Assembly: GCA_018970765.1 (NCBI GenBank)
Contig: JAGWVT010000003.1
Location: 1-64,000 of the forward strand
Source: Actinomycetales bacterium
Lineage (GTDB): Bacteria; Actinomycetota; Actinomycetes; S36-B12
Reading direction: 5' to 3'
DNA length: 64,000 nt
Made by a program: the position numbers and the translations under genes. Shown one piece after another: positions 46,452 to 58,588 of the stretch; position 1 is the stretch's first letter, and each line of letters opens with the position of its first letter. A model generated the notes under the pieces. It was not told the DNA's origin and did not search any database. It was given only the letters and a program-made list of their open reading frames with translations.

Positions 46452-46658
46452 ATGAGCGCTGGCCATGACAACCACGGATCGACACCGGCTGCCTGGACTG
46501 TCGTGACACTGATCACGATTGCCTTCTTCATCGCCACTTTGGCACTAGTCCTGGGGAACTGGGTGTTGTTCTGGATTGGCGTCGCTGTTCTTCCGCTGTC
46601 ACTCGTCGTAGGCAAGATCATGCAGGCGATGGGTCTGGGCGCCAAGCCACGATCTTGA
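46452..46658 (+). CDS. HGxxPAAW-motif small membrane protein
   Basis: MSAGHDNHGSTPAAWTVVTLITIAFFIATLALVLGN. Confidence 0.88.
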   Translation: MSAGHDNHGSTPAAWTVVTLITIAFFIATLALVLGNWVLFWIGVAVLPLSLVVGKIMQAMGLGAKPRS

Positions 46659-47365
46659 CCACGATCCCCGGTACCCCCCGGGATACCGTCCTCATCGTTG
46701 AGGATGAGCAGGCCATTTCTGATCTTCTGGCGCGCTACGTCGCTGATGCGGGTTTTCACCCCGTGGTGTTAGCGCGCGCGGACCAAGCACTTCAATACTT
46801 GGTTGACCATCGAGTGGTTGCGGCTCTGGTCGATATTGGCCTACCTGACCTACCGGGTACTGAGATCTGTCGACTCATGCGTGGTCGTGGTGACCTCACT
46901 CCGGTGCTCTTTTGTACTGCGGCCGACGACGAGGAATCGCGGATCGAAGGGCTGGAAATTGGGGGCGATGACTACATCACCAAGCCATATAGCCCCCGCG
47001 AGGTGATGGCGCGACTTCGATCTGTGCTGCGCCGTACCCAGCCCATTGGCCCCAACGAGAGTGGACCGATCACCGTCCGTGGCGCCGTGCGCATTGACGA
47101 GAATCGTCGAGTTGTCTCGATGAATGACGTCGCAGTGCCAGCTCTTACGGCCACCGAGTTTTCCCTCCTTGCCTACCTCATGCGCCAGGGGGACCGGGTT
47201 GTCCCGCGGGAGGAACTACTTCGAGAAGTCTGGGGATATCGCGAGTTGGTAGCAACCCGCACCGTTGACGTGCACATCGCCCAGATTCGTGCAAAGTTCC
47301 AAGAGGTTGGTCAGGTGGCGCCAATTCGGACGGTGCATGGCGTGGGCTACGCCGTCGAGAGTTAG
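46655..47365 (+). CDS. OmpR-family response regulator
   Basis: VEDEQAISDLLARYV, LVDIGLPDLPG, DDYITKPYSPREVMARL, winged-helix C-terminus. Confidence 0.93.
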   Translation: MTTIPGTPRDTVLIVEDEQAISDLLARYVADAGFHPVVLARADQALQYLVDHRVVAALVDIGLPDLPGTEICRLMRGRGDLTPVLFCTAADDEESRIEGLEIGGDDYITKPYSPREVMARLRSVLRRTQPIGPNESGPITVRGAVRIDENRRVVSMNDVAVPALTATEFSLLAYLMRQGDRVVPREELLREVWGYRELVATRTVDVHIAQIRAKFQEVGQVAPIRTVHGVGYAVES

Positions 47366-47370
47366 GTCCA

Positions 47371-48720
47371 ATGCGCACCTCGCTCACCGCACGCACGGTC
47401 CTGCTGACCACAGGTGTGGCATGCCTGGTTGCGGCTGTTGCGGCGATCGCAGCGTGGCCACTGTTACGTTCTGCGGCGGACTCCCAAGGTCGTTCCGATC
47501 TGGCAAGACTTGCCAACCTCACTGCAGTAGCGCTTGCGCAAACCACTACCTCCGCACAGGTGCCTGAGGAACTGCTTAGCGAACTCCGAGACGGGCGGGT
47601 CAGTGCATTCCTGTTCACCTCCTCGAACGCCACAATTCCCGGACTAAGTGCTGATCAACCGGCGGCGGTCCTTGGTGCCCCTCCAGGGTTCGCCTTGGCA
47701 ACTATGTCGCCGGATGGCAACGCCCTCGTCGAAGCACGCACTCTGACCAGCGGCCTTGGGCTAGTGCTCCTGCAGCCCACCAGTGTTGCCGTTGCCGCTG
47801 CATGGCAGCAAGAGCTCAGGCTCATCGCCGCACTGAGTTTGGGTCTGCTCGCCGCTGGCCTTTTCGGGTTTGTTGCGGCGCGCCGCCTCGCGCGCCCACT
47901 GCAGTCACTTCGCGGTGCAGCGGTGATGCTCGCAGCAGGTGATCGCGATGTTGCCCTTCAACCAAGTGGCCCGACCGAAGTGATCGAAGTCGCCGAGGCA
48001 ATTAACCGCCTCAGCGATGCGCTCGCGGCCTCGGAAAGTCGCCAGCGTTCGTTTTTGCTCTCGATTTCCCATGAATTGCGAACCCCCTTGACTGCGGTCC
48101 TTGGTCACGCCGAAGCCATGCGTGAGGGCATGCTGACCGGAGTCGAGGTGACCTCAGCCGCTGCAGTCATTCAGCGCGAAGCCCTTCGGCTGGGCCGACT
48201 TGTCGATGATCTGTTGGTGTTAGCACGGTTGGAGGCAGTGGATTTTCCATTGCAGCGCACGACTGTCGATCTCGTGCAGTTGGCTCAAGAGGCGGCAGGG
48301 GCGCGCCGAGATGGGGAGATCGCGGTCGAGGTTGCCGCGGAAGGGGCAGCGACTGGAAATGCGACGAGCGTGCTGGTCGATACCGATCCAATGCGAGCTC
48401 GGCAGTTACTGGACAATCTGCTCGACAACGCAGTTCGGGTGAGCCCGGCGGGCAGCAGCGTCATGATCCACGTGGAACGGATGTCTGGCTGGGGATGCCT
48501 CACGGTCAGTGACGAGGGACCGGGGTTGTCTGAGGAAGATATTGCGGTGGCCTTCGAAGTTGGCACACTGCATCATCGACTCGGTGCTGCCCGAGCTGGC
48601 ACGAGCGGTTTAGGGCTTGCGCTGGTCCAACGACTGATCACGCGGCTCGATGGGCAGGTGAAAGTCAGTAGTCGCCCAGGTGCTGGCGTCCAGTTCCAAT
48701 TGCTCTTCCCCCCCGACTAG
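47371..48720 (+). CDS. Sensor histidine kinase
   Basis: Two TMs, HAMP, SFLLSISHELRTPLTAVLGHAEAM, LLDNLLDNAVRVSP. Confidence 0.93.
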   Translation: MRTSLTARTVLLTTGVACLVAAVAAIAAWPLLRSAADSQGRSDLARLANLTAVALAQTTTSAQVPEELLSELRDGRVSAFLFTSSNATIPGLSADQPAAVLGAPPGFALATMSPDGNALVEARTLTSGLGLVLLQPTSVAVAAAWQQELRLIAALSLGLLAAGLFGFVAARRLARPLQSLRGAAVMLAAGDRDVALQPSGPTEVIEVAEAINRLSDALAASESRQRSFLLSISHELRTPLTAVLGHAEAMREGMLTGVEVTSAAAVIQREALRLGRLVDDLLVLARLEAVDFPLQRTTVDLVQLAQEAAGARRDGEIAVEVAAEGAATGNATSVLVDTDPMRARQLLDNLLDNAVRVSPAGSSVMIHVERMSGWGCLTVSDEGPGLSEEDIAVAFEVGTLHHRLGAARAGTSGLGLALVQRLITRLDGQVKVSSRPGAGVQFQLLFPPD

Positions 48721-48729
48721 CCTTCAGAT

Positions 48730-49194
48730 GTGACGACGTCGGTTGAAGCAAGTTCGGCGGTTGCCGACCTGCGAGACGAACGTCCTGTTGAGCGTCGAAT
48801 CCTGGCACCTGTCTGCACAGCCTTCGGCACGCTTGCCGCCTGCGGCTATCTAGCGCTGGTCGATCCGAATGAACCCGGCCACTACCCGCTGTGCCCCCTG
48901 CGCGCCGTCTTAGGCTGGGACTGCCCCGGGTGCGGTGGCCTGCGCGGCATGCACGCCCTGCTCACCGGCGATCCGCTCCGAGCACTGGACCACAATCTGC
49001 TTCTGGTGTTTGTTGTTCCCCTAGCCCTATGGTTGTGGGCACGTTGGTTTCTGCGGTCCTGGCGTGGCGTGTCACCACCAGTCACCGATCGGCAGCAGCG
49101 GCGCTGGACTCGGTTCACCGTCGCCGTCCTGGTCTTGGCCATAGCTTTCGGCGTCCTACGAAACTTCGTGCCCTACCTGGGGTCCACTGCCTGA
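48730..49194 (+). CDS. DUF2752 membrane protein
   Basis: YPLCPLRAVLGWDCPGCGGLRGMHALLTGDPLRALDHN. Confidence 0.88.
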   Translation: MTTSVEASSAVADLRDERPVERRILAPVCTAFGTLAACGYLALVDPNEPGHYPLCPLRAVLGWDCPGCGGLRGMHALLTGDPLRALDHNLLLVFVVPLALWLWARWFLRSWRGVSPPVTDRQQRRWTRFTVAVLVLAIAFGVLRNFVPYLGSTA

Positions 49195-49232
49195 ACAGGC
49201 CGATCCGGCCACTCCTAGCTACTCTTGCCAAC

Positions 49233-50042
49233 GTGCTTCAGGCTGTCCTTGGTGCGGTGCGCCGCGATGTTGACAGCCGCATGCGTGACACTCCGCTGGA
49301 TCTTGTGAAAGAGCGAGCTGAACGAATCCCTGGTCCGCGCAATCCACTTCCTGCCCTGGCCGGCGGGGAAGTATGTGTCATCGCGGAGGTATCACCGGTT
49401 GATCTGACGAAGGCTGGTGCTGAGCGTTCGAATGAACTCGCCCAACTTGCCGGTGAATTCGAGGCGGGCGGCGCGCACTGCGTCAGCGTCTGGACGGACC
49501 AACAGGCCCATGGGGCCAGTATGAGGGACCTTGCTGCCGTGCGCGCTGGCGTGGACATTCCGGTGCTTGCTCGCGACTTCATTCTGTGTAGCTATCAGCT
49601 CTGGGAGGCTCGGGCTGCCGGCGCCGACATGGTGCTGATCATGGCCTCATGTTTGGAACCTCAGGCTCTGGTCAGTCTGGTGGAGCGAACTATGAGCCTG
49701 GGCATGGTGCCGGTGGTTCAGGTCCGTGACGAGCGCGAACTCGCGACAGCCGCAACCTGCGGGGCCACGCTGATTGCAATTCACACCGACCGTTCGCGCG
49801 AATCCGGCGGGGACCACGGCCGTCGGCGGTTCGCGGAGCTGGCTCCGCTGGTACCCAGTGGAAGTCTGCGCATCGCCGACGTCGGTGTACGCGACCCCCA
49901 TGAACTTATTGAGTTCGGTCAGGCCGGTGCAGACGCAGTTGTCGTGGGAACCACCCTGACCTCGACAAAGCAACCGAAGGCGGCTGTGCATGATCTCGTG
50001 ACCGCCGGTTCGCACCCGGCAGTGCGTCATGCGCGCCAGTGA
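49233..50042 (+). CDS. TrpC (indole-3-glycerol-phosphate synthase)-like protein lacking catalytic residues
   Basis: Overall actinobacterial TrpC pattern (SYQLWEARAAGADMVLI...EPQALVSLVERTMSLGMVPVVQV) with catalytic motifs replaced; start within ORF 48891-50042. Confidence 0.75.
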   Translation: MLQAVLGAVRRDVDSRMRDTPLDLVKERAERIPGPRNPLPALAGGEVCVIAEVSPVDLTKAGAERSNELAQLAGEFEAGGAHCVSVWTDQQAHGASMRDLAAVRAGVDIPVLARDFILCSYQLWEARAAGADMVLIMASCLEPQALVSLVERTMSLGMVPVVQVRDERELATAATCGATLIAIHTDRSRESGGDHGRRRFAELAPLVPSGSLRIADVGVRDPHELIEFGQAGADAVVVGTTLTSTKQPKAAVHDLVTAGSHPAVRHARQ

Positions 50043-50051
50043 CCCGGCGTC

Positions 50052-50082
50052 TTGGTCATAATGAATTTTGGTCATAATGAAT
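50052..50082. promoter_or_regulatory. Direct repeat TTGGTCATAATGAAT x2 at 16-bp period, each with palindrome TCATAATGA
   Basis: Read directly. Confidence 0.7.
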
Positions 50083-50164
50083 AATGCTTGGAACACCAGT
50101 AGTGCTCGGAACCTGCGCAGTTCCAGCGCCACCCGTCGATAGTCCTGAGAAAGGATGAGCCAGC

Positions 50165-50962
50165 ATGGCCCAGAGCAGCAAGAGTAGGCGCGAGCGGGCA
50201 GAACAGGCCCGAGCCTCGGTTCAGGTGGGGCAGGCTCGACGTGAGCGCATGGTGCGCATCGTCGGAGCGGTCGTGGTTGTGGGCGTGGTTGCCGGGATAA
50301 TCGGCGTGGCAGTCTGGGCGCGCAGTAGTGCACCGGGCACGCCTGGCCTGGTCACCGCGGAGCCAGATCCCAATGCTGCGGTTCCTGCGGGCGTGCTGCC
50401 TGCCACGGACACGCTGCCGTTCGGGGTCGTCTATGGGACCGCAGCGCAGGGTGCCCCCACGCTTGAACTCTGGGAAGACTTCCAGTGCCCTGCCTGTGGA
50501 GCACTGGAAGCAGTCAATGGGGCTGGGATCGCCAAACTGGCCGAAGAGGGCCAGTACCGACTCGTCTGGCGCCCGACCACCTTCCTTGACAACAAACTCG
50601 GCAATGACGCGTCGCTTCGAGCGGTGGCTGCCTGGGGCTGTGCGATCGATGCGGGTCGCATTCGTGAATACCACGATGTGGTCTACGCCAATCAACCCCA
50701 GGAAGAGGGTAAGGGATACACGAAGGAGCAGTTGATTGCCTTCGGCTCCGATGCAGGTGTACCGGAGGGTCAAATGGAAACCTTCACGCAGTGTGTGGAG
50801 TCCGGCCAGTACCTAACCTGGGCCGCGAACAGCACGCAGGAGTTCTACAACAACGAGGTGAGCGCGACGCCAACCGGGAAGCTGAACGGAGCAGAGGTGC
50901 CCCCGGAGATCCTGGCGGATGAGGCAAAGCTCCGCGATTACGTAGCTAAGAACGCGGGCTAA
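50165..50962 (+). CDS. DsbA-like thioredoxin-fold protein, membrane anchored
   Basis: N-term TM; LELWEDFQCPACGALEAVNG CxxC motif; ATPTGKLNG. Confidence 0.92.
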   Translation: MAQSSKSRRERAEQARASVQVGQARRERMVRIVGAVVVVGVVAGIIGVAVWARSSAPGTPGLVTAEPDPNAAVPAGVLPATDTLPFGVVYGTAAQGAPTLELWEDFQCPACGALEAVNGAGIAKLAEEGQYRLVWRPTTFLDNKLGNDASLRAVAAWGCAIDAGRIREYHDVVYANQPQEEGKGYTKEQLIAFGSDAGVPEGQMETFTQCVESGQYLTWAANSTQEFYNNEVSATPTGKLNGAEVPPEILADEAKLRDYVAKNAG

Positions 50963-50972
50963 TTCGCACGTT

Positions 50973-51006
50973 CATCGGCCGTCGACGAGTGCGTCGGCGG
51001 CCGATG
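50973..51006. terminator. Hairpin after dsbA-like gene
   Basis: CATCGGCCG...CGGCCGATG. Confidence 0.7.
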
Positions 51007-51060
51007 CGCTATTCTGCGCTCGCAGGCCAACGTCGTCCTGTCCCCAAGGAAATTCCCATC

Positions 51061-51087
51061 AACTGAGTTGACCGTGAACTGAGTTGA
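51061..51087. promoter_or_regulatory. Direct repeat AACTGAGTTGA x2 at 16-bp period upstream of gltB
   Basis: tcAACTGAGTTGAccgtgAACTGAGTTGAtt; first copy within palindrome TCAACTGAGTTGA. Confidence 0.7.
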
Positions 51088-51120
51088 TTGGCACGCCATT
51101 GGACGACGGAAGGCAATCCA

Positions 51121-54100
51121 GTGAAAGATCTACCTGTGCGGCAGGGTCTGTATGACCCCTCACGCGAACATGATGCCTGTGGTGTGGCGTTCGTTGCGAC
51201 GTTGACAGGTATCCCCAGTCATCACATCGTTCAGCAGGCGCTTACGGCGCTGCGAAACCTTGAGCACCGAGGGGCGTCCGGTAGCGAGCCGGAAAGCGGC
51301 GATGGCGCAGGCACATTGATCCAGATTCCGGACCGTTTCCTGCGCGACGTAGTTCCGTTCGACCTTCCGCACTCCGGGGGCTACGCCGTCGGTATGGCTT
51401 TCCTGTCCACGAATGCGGCGCAGGCGCAGGCGGCAAAGGATCAGTTAGCTGCAATTGCCAGTGAAGAGGGCCTGCGCGTCCTTGGTTGGCGAACGGTGCC
51501 GACAAACCCGGCTGGTCTTGGTCGTACCGCTCGGCAGGTGATGCCGGCCTTCGAGCAACTGTTCCTCGCTGGAATCAACGACGAGACCGATGTCGCCCTT
51601 GATCGCCTCACGTTCTGTTTGCGCAAGCGTGTCGAGCACGAAGTCGGGCTGTACTTTCCGTCCTTGTCTTGCCGCACCGTGGTCTACAAGGGCATGCTCA
51701 CTACCGCTCAGTTGGAGCCCTTCTATCCAGACCTGTCTGATGAGCGCGTCGAAAGCGCGATTGCACTCGTGCACTCCCGCTTCTCCACGAATACGTTTCC
51801 TTCCTGGCCGCTGGCGCACCCGTACCGCTACATCTCCCACAACGGTGAAATCAACACGGTGCAGGGCAACCGAAATTGGATGCGCGCAAGAGAATCCATG
51901 TTGACCTCCGATCTGATTCCGGGTGATCTGACCAGGCTCTTTCCAATATGTGCCGCCGGCGGAAGCGACTCCGCGTCCTTTGACGAAGTGTTGGAATTGA
52001 TTCACCTGGGCGGGAGATCACTCCCACACGCTGTAAGGATGATGATTCCCGAGCCCTGGGAAAACGATCACCGTATGGACCCGGACCTGCGCGCCTTCTA
52101 TCAATTCCATGCCACGCTCATTGAGCCCTGGGATGGTCCGGCAAACGTCTGCTTCACCGATGGCAAGGTCATTGGTGCGGTATTGGACAGAAATGGTCTG
52201 CGGCCAGGTCGTTATTGGGTGACCAACGATGGCCTTGTCATCCTTGCTTCTGAGACAGGCGTCCTGGACATTCCGGCAGCGCGCATTGTCGCCAAGGGGC
52301 GCCTTCAGCCGGGACGCATGCTCCTCGTGGATACCCAAGCCGGACGCATCATTCCGGATGAAGAGATCAAAGCGCAGTTGGCGTCAGCCGCTCCTTACCG
52401 GCAATGGCTTGCAAATGGCCTGGTTCATCTCGACGCCCTGCCGGAACGTGAACATGTCGTACACACGCATGGTTCGGTGTTACGCCGTCAACAGACATTC
52501 GGATACACCGAAGAGGAAATCCGGGTCATCATCAAGCCCATGGCCAAAGCTGGCACTGAGCCGGTTGGTTCAATGGGTACGGACACTCCACTTGCGGTGC
52601 TCTCCGATAGACCGAGACTGCTTTTCGACTACTTCCAGCAACTCTTTGCTCAGGTCACCAATCCGCCCCTCGATGCGATCCGTGAAGAGATCGTGACTTC
52701 GCTGGGCAGCCACATTGGACCCGAAGGGAATCTGCTGGATGCCGGACCGGCTCATTGCAGGCAGGTCGTTGTCCCCTTCCCGGTCATTGACAACGACGAA
52801 CTGGCCAAGATCCTTCATATTGATGCCGACGGATCGTTGCCATGGTTTTCAAGTGCCCGTATCAAAGGTTTGTATCCCGTGGCCGCTGGCGGTGAAGGAT
52901 TGAAGCGGCGCCTGTCTGAGATCTTCAACGAGGTTGATGCCCTGATTCGCCAGGGAAAGCGATTCATCGTGTTGACCGATCGGGATAGCAGCGCTGATCA
53001 AGCGCCAATTCCCTCACTCCTGCTCTGCGCTGCCGTGCATCAACACCTAGTGCGCACCAAGGCCAGGACCATGGTGAGCGTTCTCATCGAAGCAGGGGAT
53101 GTCCGCGAGGTCCATCACGTGGCACTGCTCATCAGTTACGGCGCGGCAGCCGTAAACCCGTATTTGGCGCTGGAGACTGCGGAGGACCTGAGTCGGCGCG
53201 GTGAACTTGATGAGGTCACACCGGAACGCGCCATGCGTCACGTAGTCAAGGCGCTCGGCAAAGGTGTCCTGAAAGTGATGAGCAAGATGGGCGTGTCCAC
53301 CGTTGCTTCCTATCGTGGTGCGCAGATCTTTGAGGCAATTGGCCTGGGTCCCGAAGTTGTCGATGCCTACTTCACTGGGACAACTTCCAGGCTCGGTGGA
53401 ATCGATCTAGATGTCATAGCCGGCGAGGTCGCCCAACGTCACGCAGTTGCCTATCCGCCGACTGGAATTTCACCGGCGCATCGCCAACTTGTTGTTGGCG
53501 GGGAGTACCAGTGGCGAAGGGAAGGCGAGGCACACCTGTTCGACCCAGAGACGGTTTTTCGCCTGCAACATGCCACACGCGAACGTCGATTCGACATTTT
53601 CCGCGAGTACACCGAGCGCGTCGATGCACAATCCGAACGGCTTATGACGCTACGCGGGCTGCTTCGGCTCCGTGTCGGGATGCGTCCACCGCTTCCCATC
53701 GAGGACGTTGAGCCAGTGAGCTCCATCCTGTCTCGCTTTTCTACCGGAGCGATGTCATACGGATCAATCTCTGCCGAAGCCCACCAAACACTCGCCATCG
53801 CCATGAATCGGATTGGCGGCAAGTCCAACACCGGAGAGGGTGGCGAGGATCCCGAGCGGTATGTACCACTACCTAACGGTGACTCAATGAGGTCGGCAAT
53901 CAAGCAGGTGGCCTCGGGTCGCTTCGGCGTCACGAGTGAGTATTTGGTGAACGCGGACGATCTGCAGATCAAGATGGCACAGGGAGCCAAGCCAGGGGAG
54001 GGCGGTCAACTTCCCGGACACAAGGTCTATCCCTGGATTGCCAAGACTCGGCACTCCACTCCCGGGGTAGGCCTCATCTCACCGCCACCGCATCACGACA

Positions 54101-55624
54101 TCTACTCCATCGAGGATCTCGCCCAACTGATCTTCGACCTCAAGAATGCAAACTCTAAGGCGCGAATCCACGTGAAGTTGGTAAGCGAGGTAGGCGTGGG
54201 CACCGTGGCAGCAGGAGTGGCAAAGGCACACGCCGATGTGGTGCTGATCTCGGGGCACGACGGAGGTACTGGAGCATCACCTCTGACGTCGCTTAAGCAC
54301 GCGGGCGTTCCATGGGAACTGGGGTTGGCTGAGGCTCAACAAACGTTGATGCTGAACGGGCTTCGGGAGCGAATCGTCGTGCAGGTCGATGGTCAACTCA
54401 AGACTGGGAGAGATGTCGTCATCGCGGCATTGCTCGGTGCCGAGGAGTTTGGGTTCGCCACGGCGCCACTTGTCGTCATGGGCTGCATCATGATGCGCGT
54501 CTGCCATCTGGATACGTGCCCTGTCGGTGTCGCAACCCAGAATCCCGAGTTGCGTGCGCGCTTTTCCGGAAAGCCGGAGTTCGTTGAGACATTCTTCGAG
54601 TACATCGCCGAGGAAGTGCGCGAAACGCTGGCCGCACTCGGCCTGCGTTCACTGGACGAGGCCGTCGGGCAGGTTGAACTTCTTGAAGCCTCTCGGGCCA
54701 TCGCGCACTGGAAAGCAGCCGGTCTCGATCTTGAGCCGATCCTGCACCCGCCGTCAGCTGGCACTGCGCGCCGCAGACTGCGCGAACAGGATCATGGCTT
54801 GACTGACGTTCTTGATCAGCAACTCATCGAAATCTGCGAACCGGCAATTGCCCGGGCTGAACCAGTTCGAGCGACGATGCCGATCCGAAACGTGAACCGC
54901 ACCACGGGCACCATGCTCGGGAGTCGAGTGACTGCCAGCCACGGTGGTGCGGGCTTGCCTGCGGACACCATCGACATCACGTTCACGGGCTCAGCGGGCC
55001 AGTCCTTTGGGGCATTCCTGCCTGCTGGTATCACTCTTCGGCTCCATGGGGACGCCAACGATTACGTAGGAAAGGGCCTATCGGGCGGACGCATCATCGT
55101 TCGTCCGCCGCGGGAAGCCACCTTCGACGCCGCGGAGCAGATCGTGGCAGGCAATGTCATCGCCTACGGCGCTACTGCAGGTGAGATGTTCCTTTCGGGC
55201 AGCGTTGGCGAGCGCTTTGCCGTACGAAATTCCGGGTCGAGTCTGGTTGTCGAGGGTGTCGGCGACCACGCCTGCGAGTACATGACCGGGGGTCGGGTAG
55301 TCATCCTGGGCAGAACGGGACGCAACCTCGCTGCCGGAATGTCGGGCGGAGTTGCTCACGTCCTTGACCTCGATCCTGCCTGCGTCAATCGGGAGATGGT
55401 CGATCTGCAGCCGGTGACTGATGTCGATGCCCTGCAACGCCTGGTCCGTGGCCATGCTGAGGAGACGGGGTCGCAGGTTGCGATGACACTGTTAGCGCGC
55501 TGGCCTGAGTCCGTGGTGCGCTTCACCGAGATCATGCCTAGGGACTATGCGCGAGTGCTTGCCCTACAAGCCCAGGCCACCGCTACAGGTGAGGACCCGA
55601 TGTTGCTCGTGATGGGAGGTACCC

Positions 55625-55632
<8 letters not shown>
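51121..55632 (+). CDS. gltB: Glutamate synthase large subunit
   Basis: [15 protein letters not shown] class II GATase Cys, [28 protein letters not shown]. Confidence 0.97.
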
Positions 55633-57145
<1,513 letters not shown>

Positions 57146-57154
57146 GGTTTCCTC

Positions 57155-58588
57155 ATGCGGCGCGCCAAGATCGTTGCCACACTCGGGCCCGCGGTGAACA
57201 CGCCTGCAGGCATTCGCGCGCTGGTCGACGCTGGAATGGACGTTGCGCGCCTCAACCTCTCGCATGGGTCACATGAGGATCACGCTCAGGCCTATGCGAG
57301 CGTGCGGGCAGCCTCTGATGAATCAGGCCGTGGCGTTGGCATCCTGGCAGACCTGCAGGGGCCGAAAATTCGGCTCGGTCGCTTCGCCGCTGGCCCCGTA
57401 GTACTCAAAGAGGGGCAGGAATTCACCGTTACGACTGATGATGTTCCGGGTGATGATCAGATCGTTTCGACGACCTACGCGGGACTGCCGGGCGATGTGC
57501 GGGCGGGGGATCGAGTCCTCGTTGATGATGGGCGCATCAACCTCGAAGTCCTGAAAGTCGAGGGTCCCAACGTCGTAACACGCGTCGTCATTGGCGGCAC
57601 GGTGTCGGACAACAAGGGTTTCAACCTCCCCGGTGTTGCGGTGAACGTTCCGGCCCTGTCGGAAAAAGACGTAGCCGATCTTCGTTGGGCCCTGCGGTTG
57701 GGTGTGGACCTTGTTGCCCTGTCCTTTGTGCGGTCGCCGGCCGATATCGCCGATGTGCATCGCATCATGGACGAAGAAGGGCTGCGTGTCCCAGTCCTCG
57801 CCAAGATTGAGAAGCCTCAGGCGGTCGAGAATCTCGAAGCGATTGTCGATGCGTTCGACGGGATCATGGTTGCGCGGGGGGACCTGGGTGTTGAGTTACC
57901 AATGGAAGCGGTTCCGCTCGTTCAGAAGCGGGCAGTGCAGTTGGCCCGGGAAGCCGGCAAACCCGTAATCGTTGCCACGCAGATGCTCGAGTCCATGAGC
58001 ACGGCTTCGCGACCGACCCGCGCCGAGGCAAGCGACGTCGCAAATGCAATTCTGGATGGTGCTGACGCGCTCATGTTGTCTGGTGAGACCAGCGTGGGGG
58101 TGCATCCGCCTCTTGTGGTGCGCACGATGGCTCGCATCATCCAGCATGTTGAGGAACAGGCGCTAGAGACGCTCCCCTCGCTGACCGATGATCGTGACGG
58201 ATCGACGGCGAAGGCCCTCACTCACGCTGCGGTAATGGTGGCGCTGGACATCGACGCAACGAACTTGATTGCGTTTACTGAGACCGGGCTCAGTGCGCGG
58301 CTTATTGCCCGGTGGCGTAGCGTGACGCCGCTCTTGGCATTCACGCCCAATCCCCGAGTGCGCAGCCAGTTGTCCCTGGTTTGGGGTATCGAGACGTTTT
58401 TGGTTCCACAGGTGCTGCACACCGACGACATGGTCAGGCAAGTTGACCGAGCGTTGCTTGACATCGAACGCGCATCGATCGGGGAACGAGTCGTGATCGT
58501 TGCTGGTGTGCCTCCGGGCATTCCGGGTACGACGAACGGTATGAGGGTGCACAAGATCGGTAGTGGCGTCCCCGGAAGCGGGGTGTGA
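57155..58588 (+). CDS. pyk: Pyruvate kinase
   Basis: RRAKIVATLGPA, GIMVARGDLGVELP, ATQMLESM. Confidence 0.97.
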   Translation: MRRAKIVATLGPAVNTPAGIRALVDAGMDVARLNLSHGSHEDHAQAYASVRAASDESGRGVGILADLQGPKIRLGRFAAGPVVLKEGQEFTVTTDDVPGDDQIVSTTYAGLPGDVRAGDRVLVDDGRINLEVLKVEGPNVVTRVVIGGTVSDNKGFNLPGVAVNVPALSEKDVADLRWALRLGVDLVALSFVRSPADIADVHRIMDEEGLRVPVLAKIEKPQAVENLEAIVDAFDGIMVARGDLGVELPMEAVPLVQKRAVQLAREAGKPVIVATQMLESMSTASRPTRAEASDVANAILDGADALMLSGETSVGVHPPLVVRTMARIIQHVEEQALETLPSLTDDRDGSTAKALTHAAVMVALDIDATNLIAFTETGLSARLIARWRSVTPLLAFTPNPRVRSQLSLVWGIETFLVPQVLHTDDMVRQVDRALLDIERASIGERVVIVAGVPPGIPGTTNGMRVHKIGSGVPGSGV

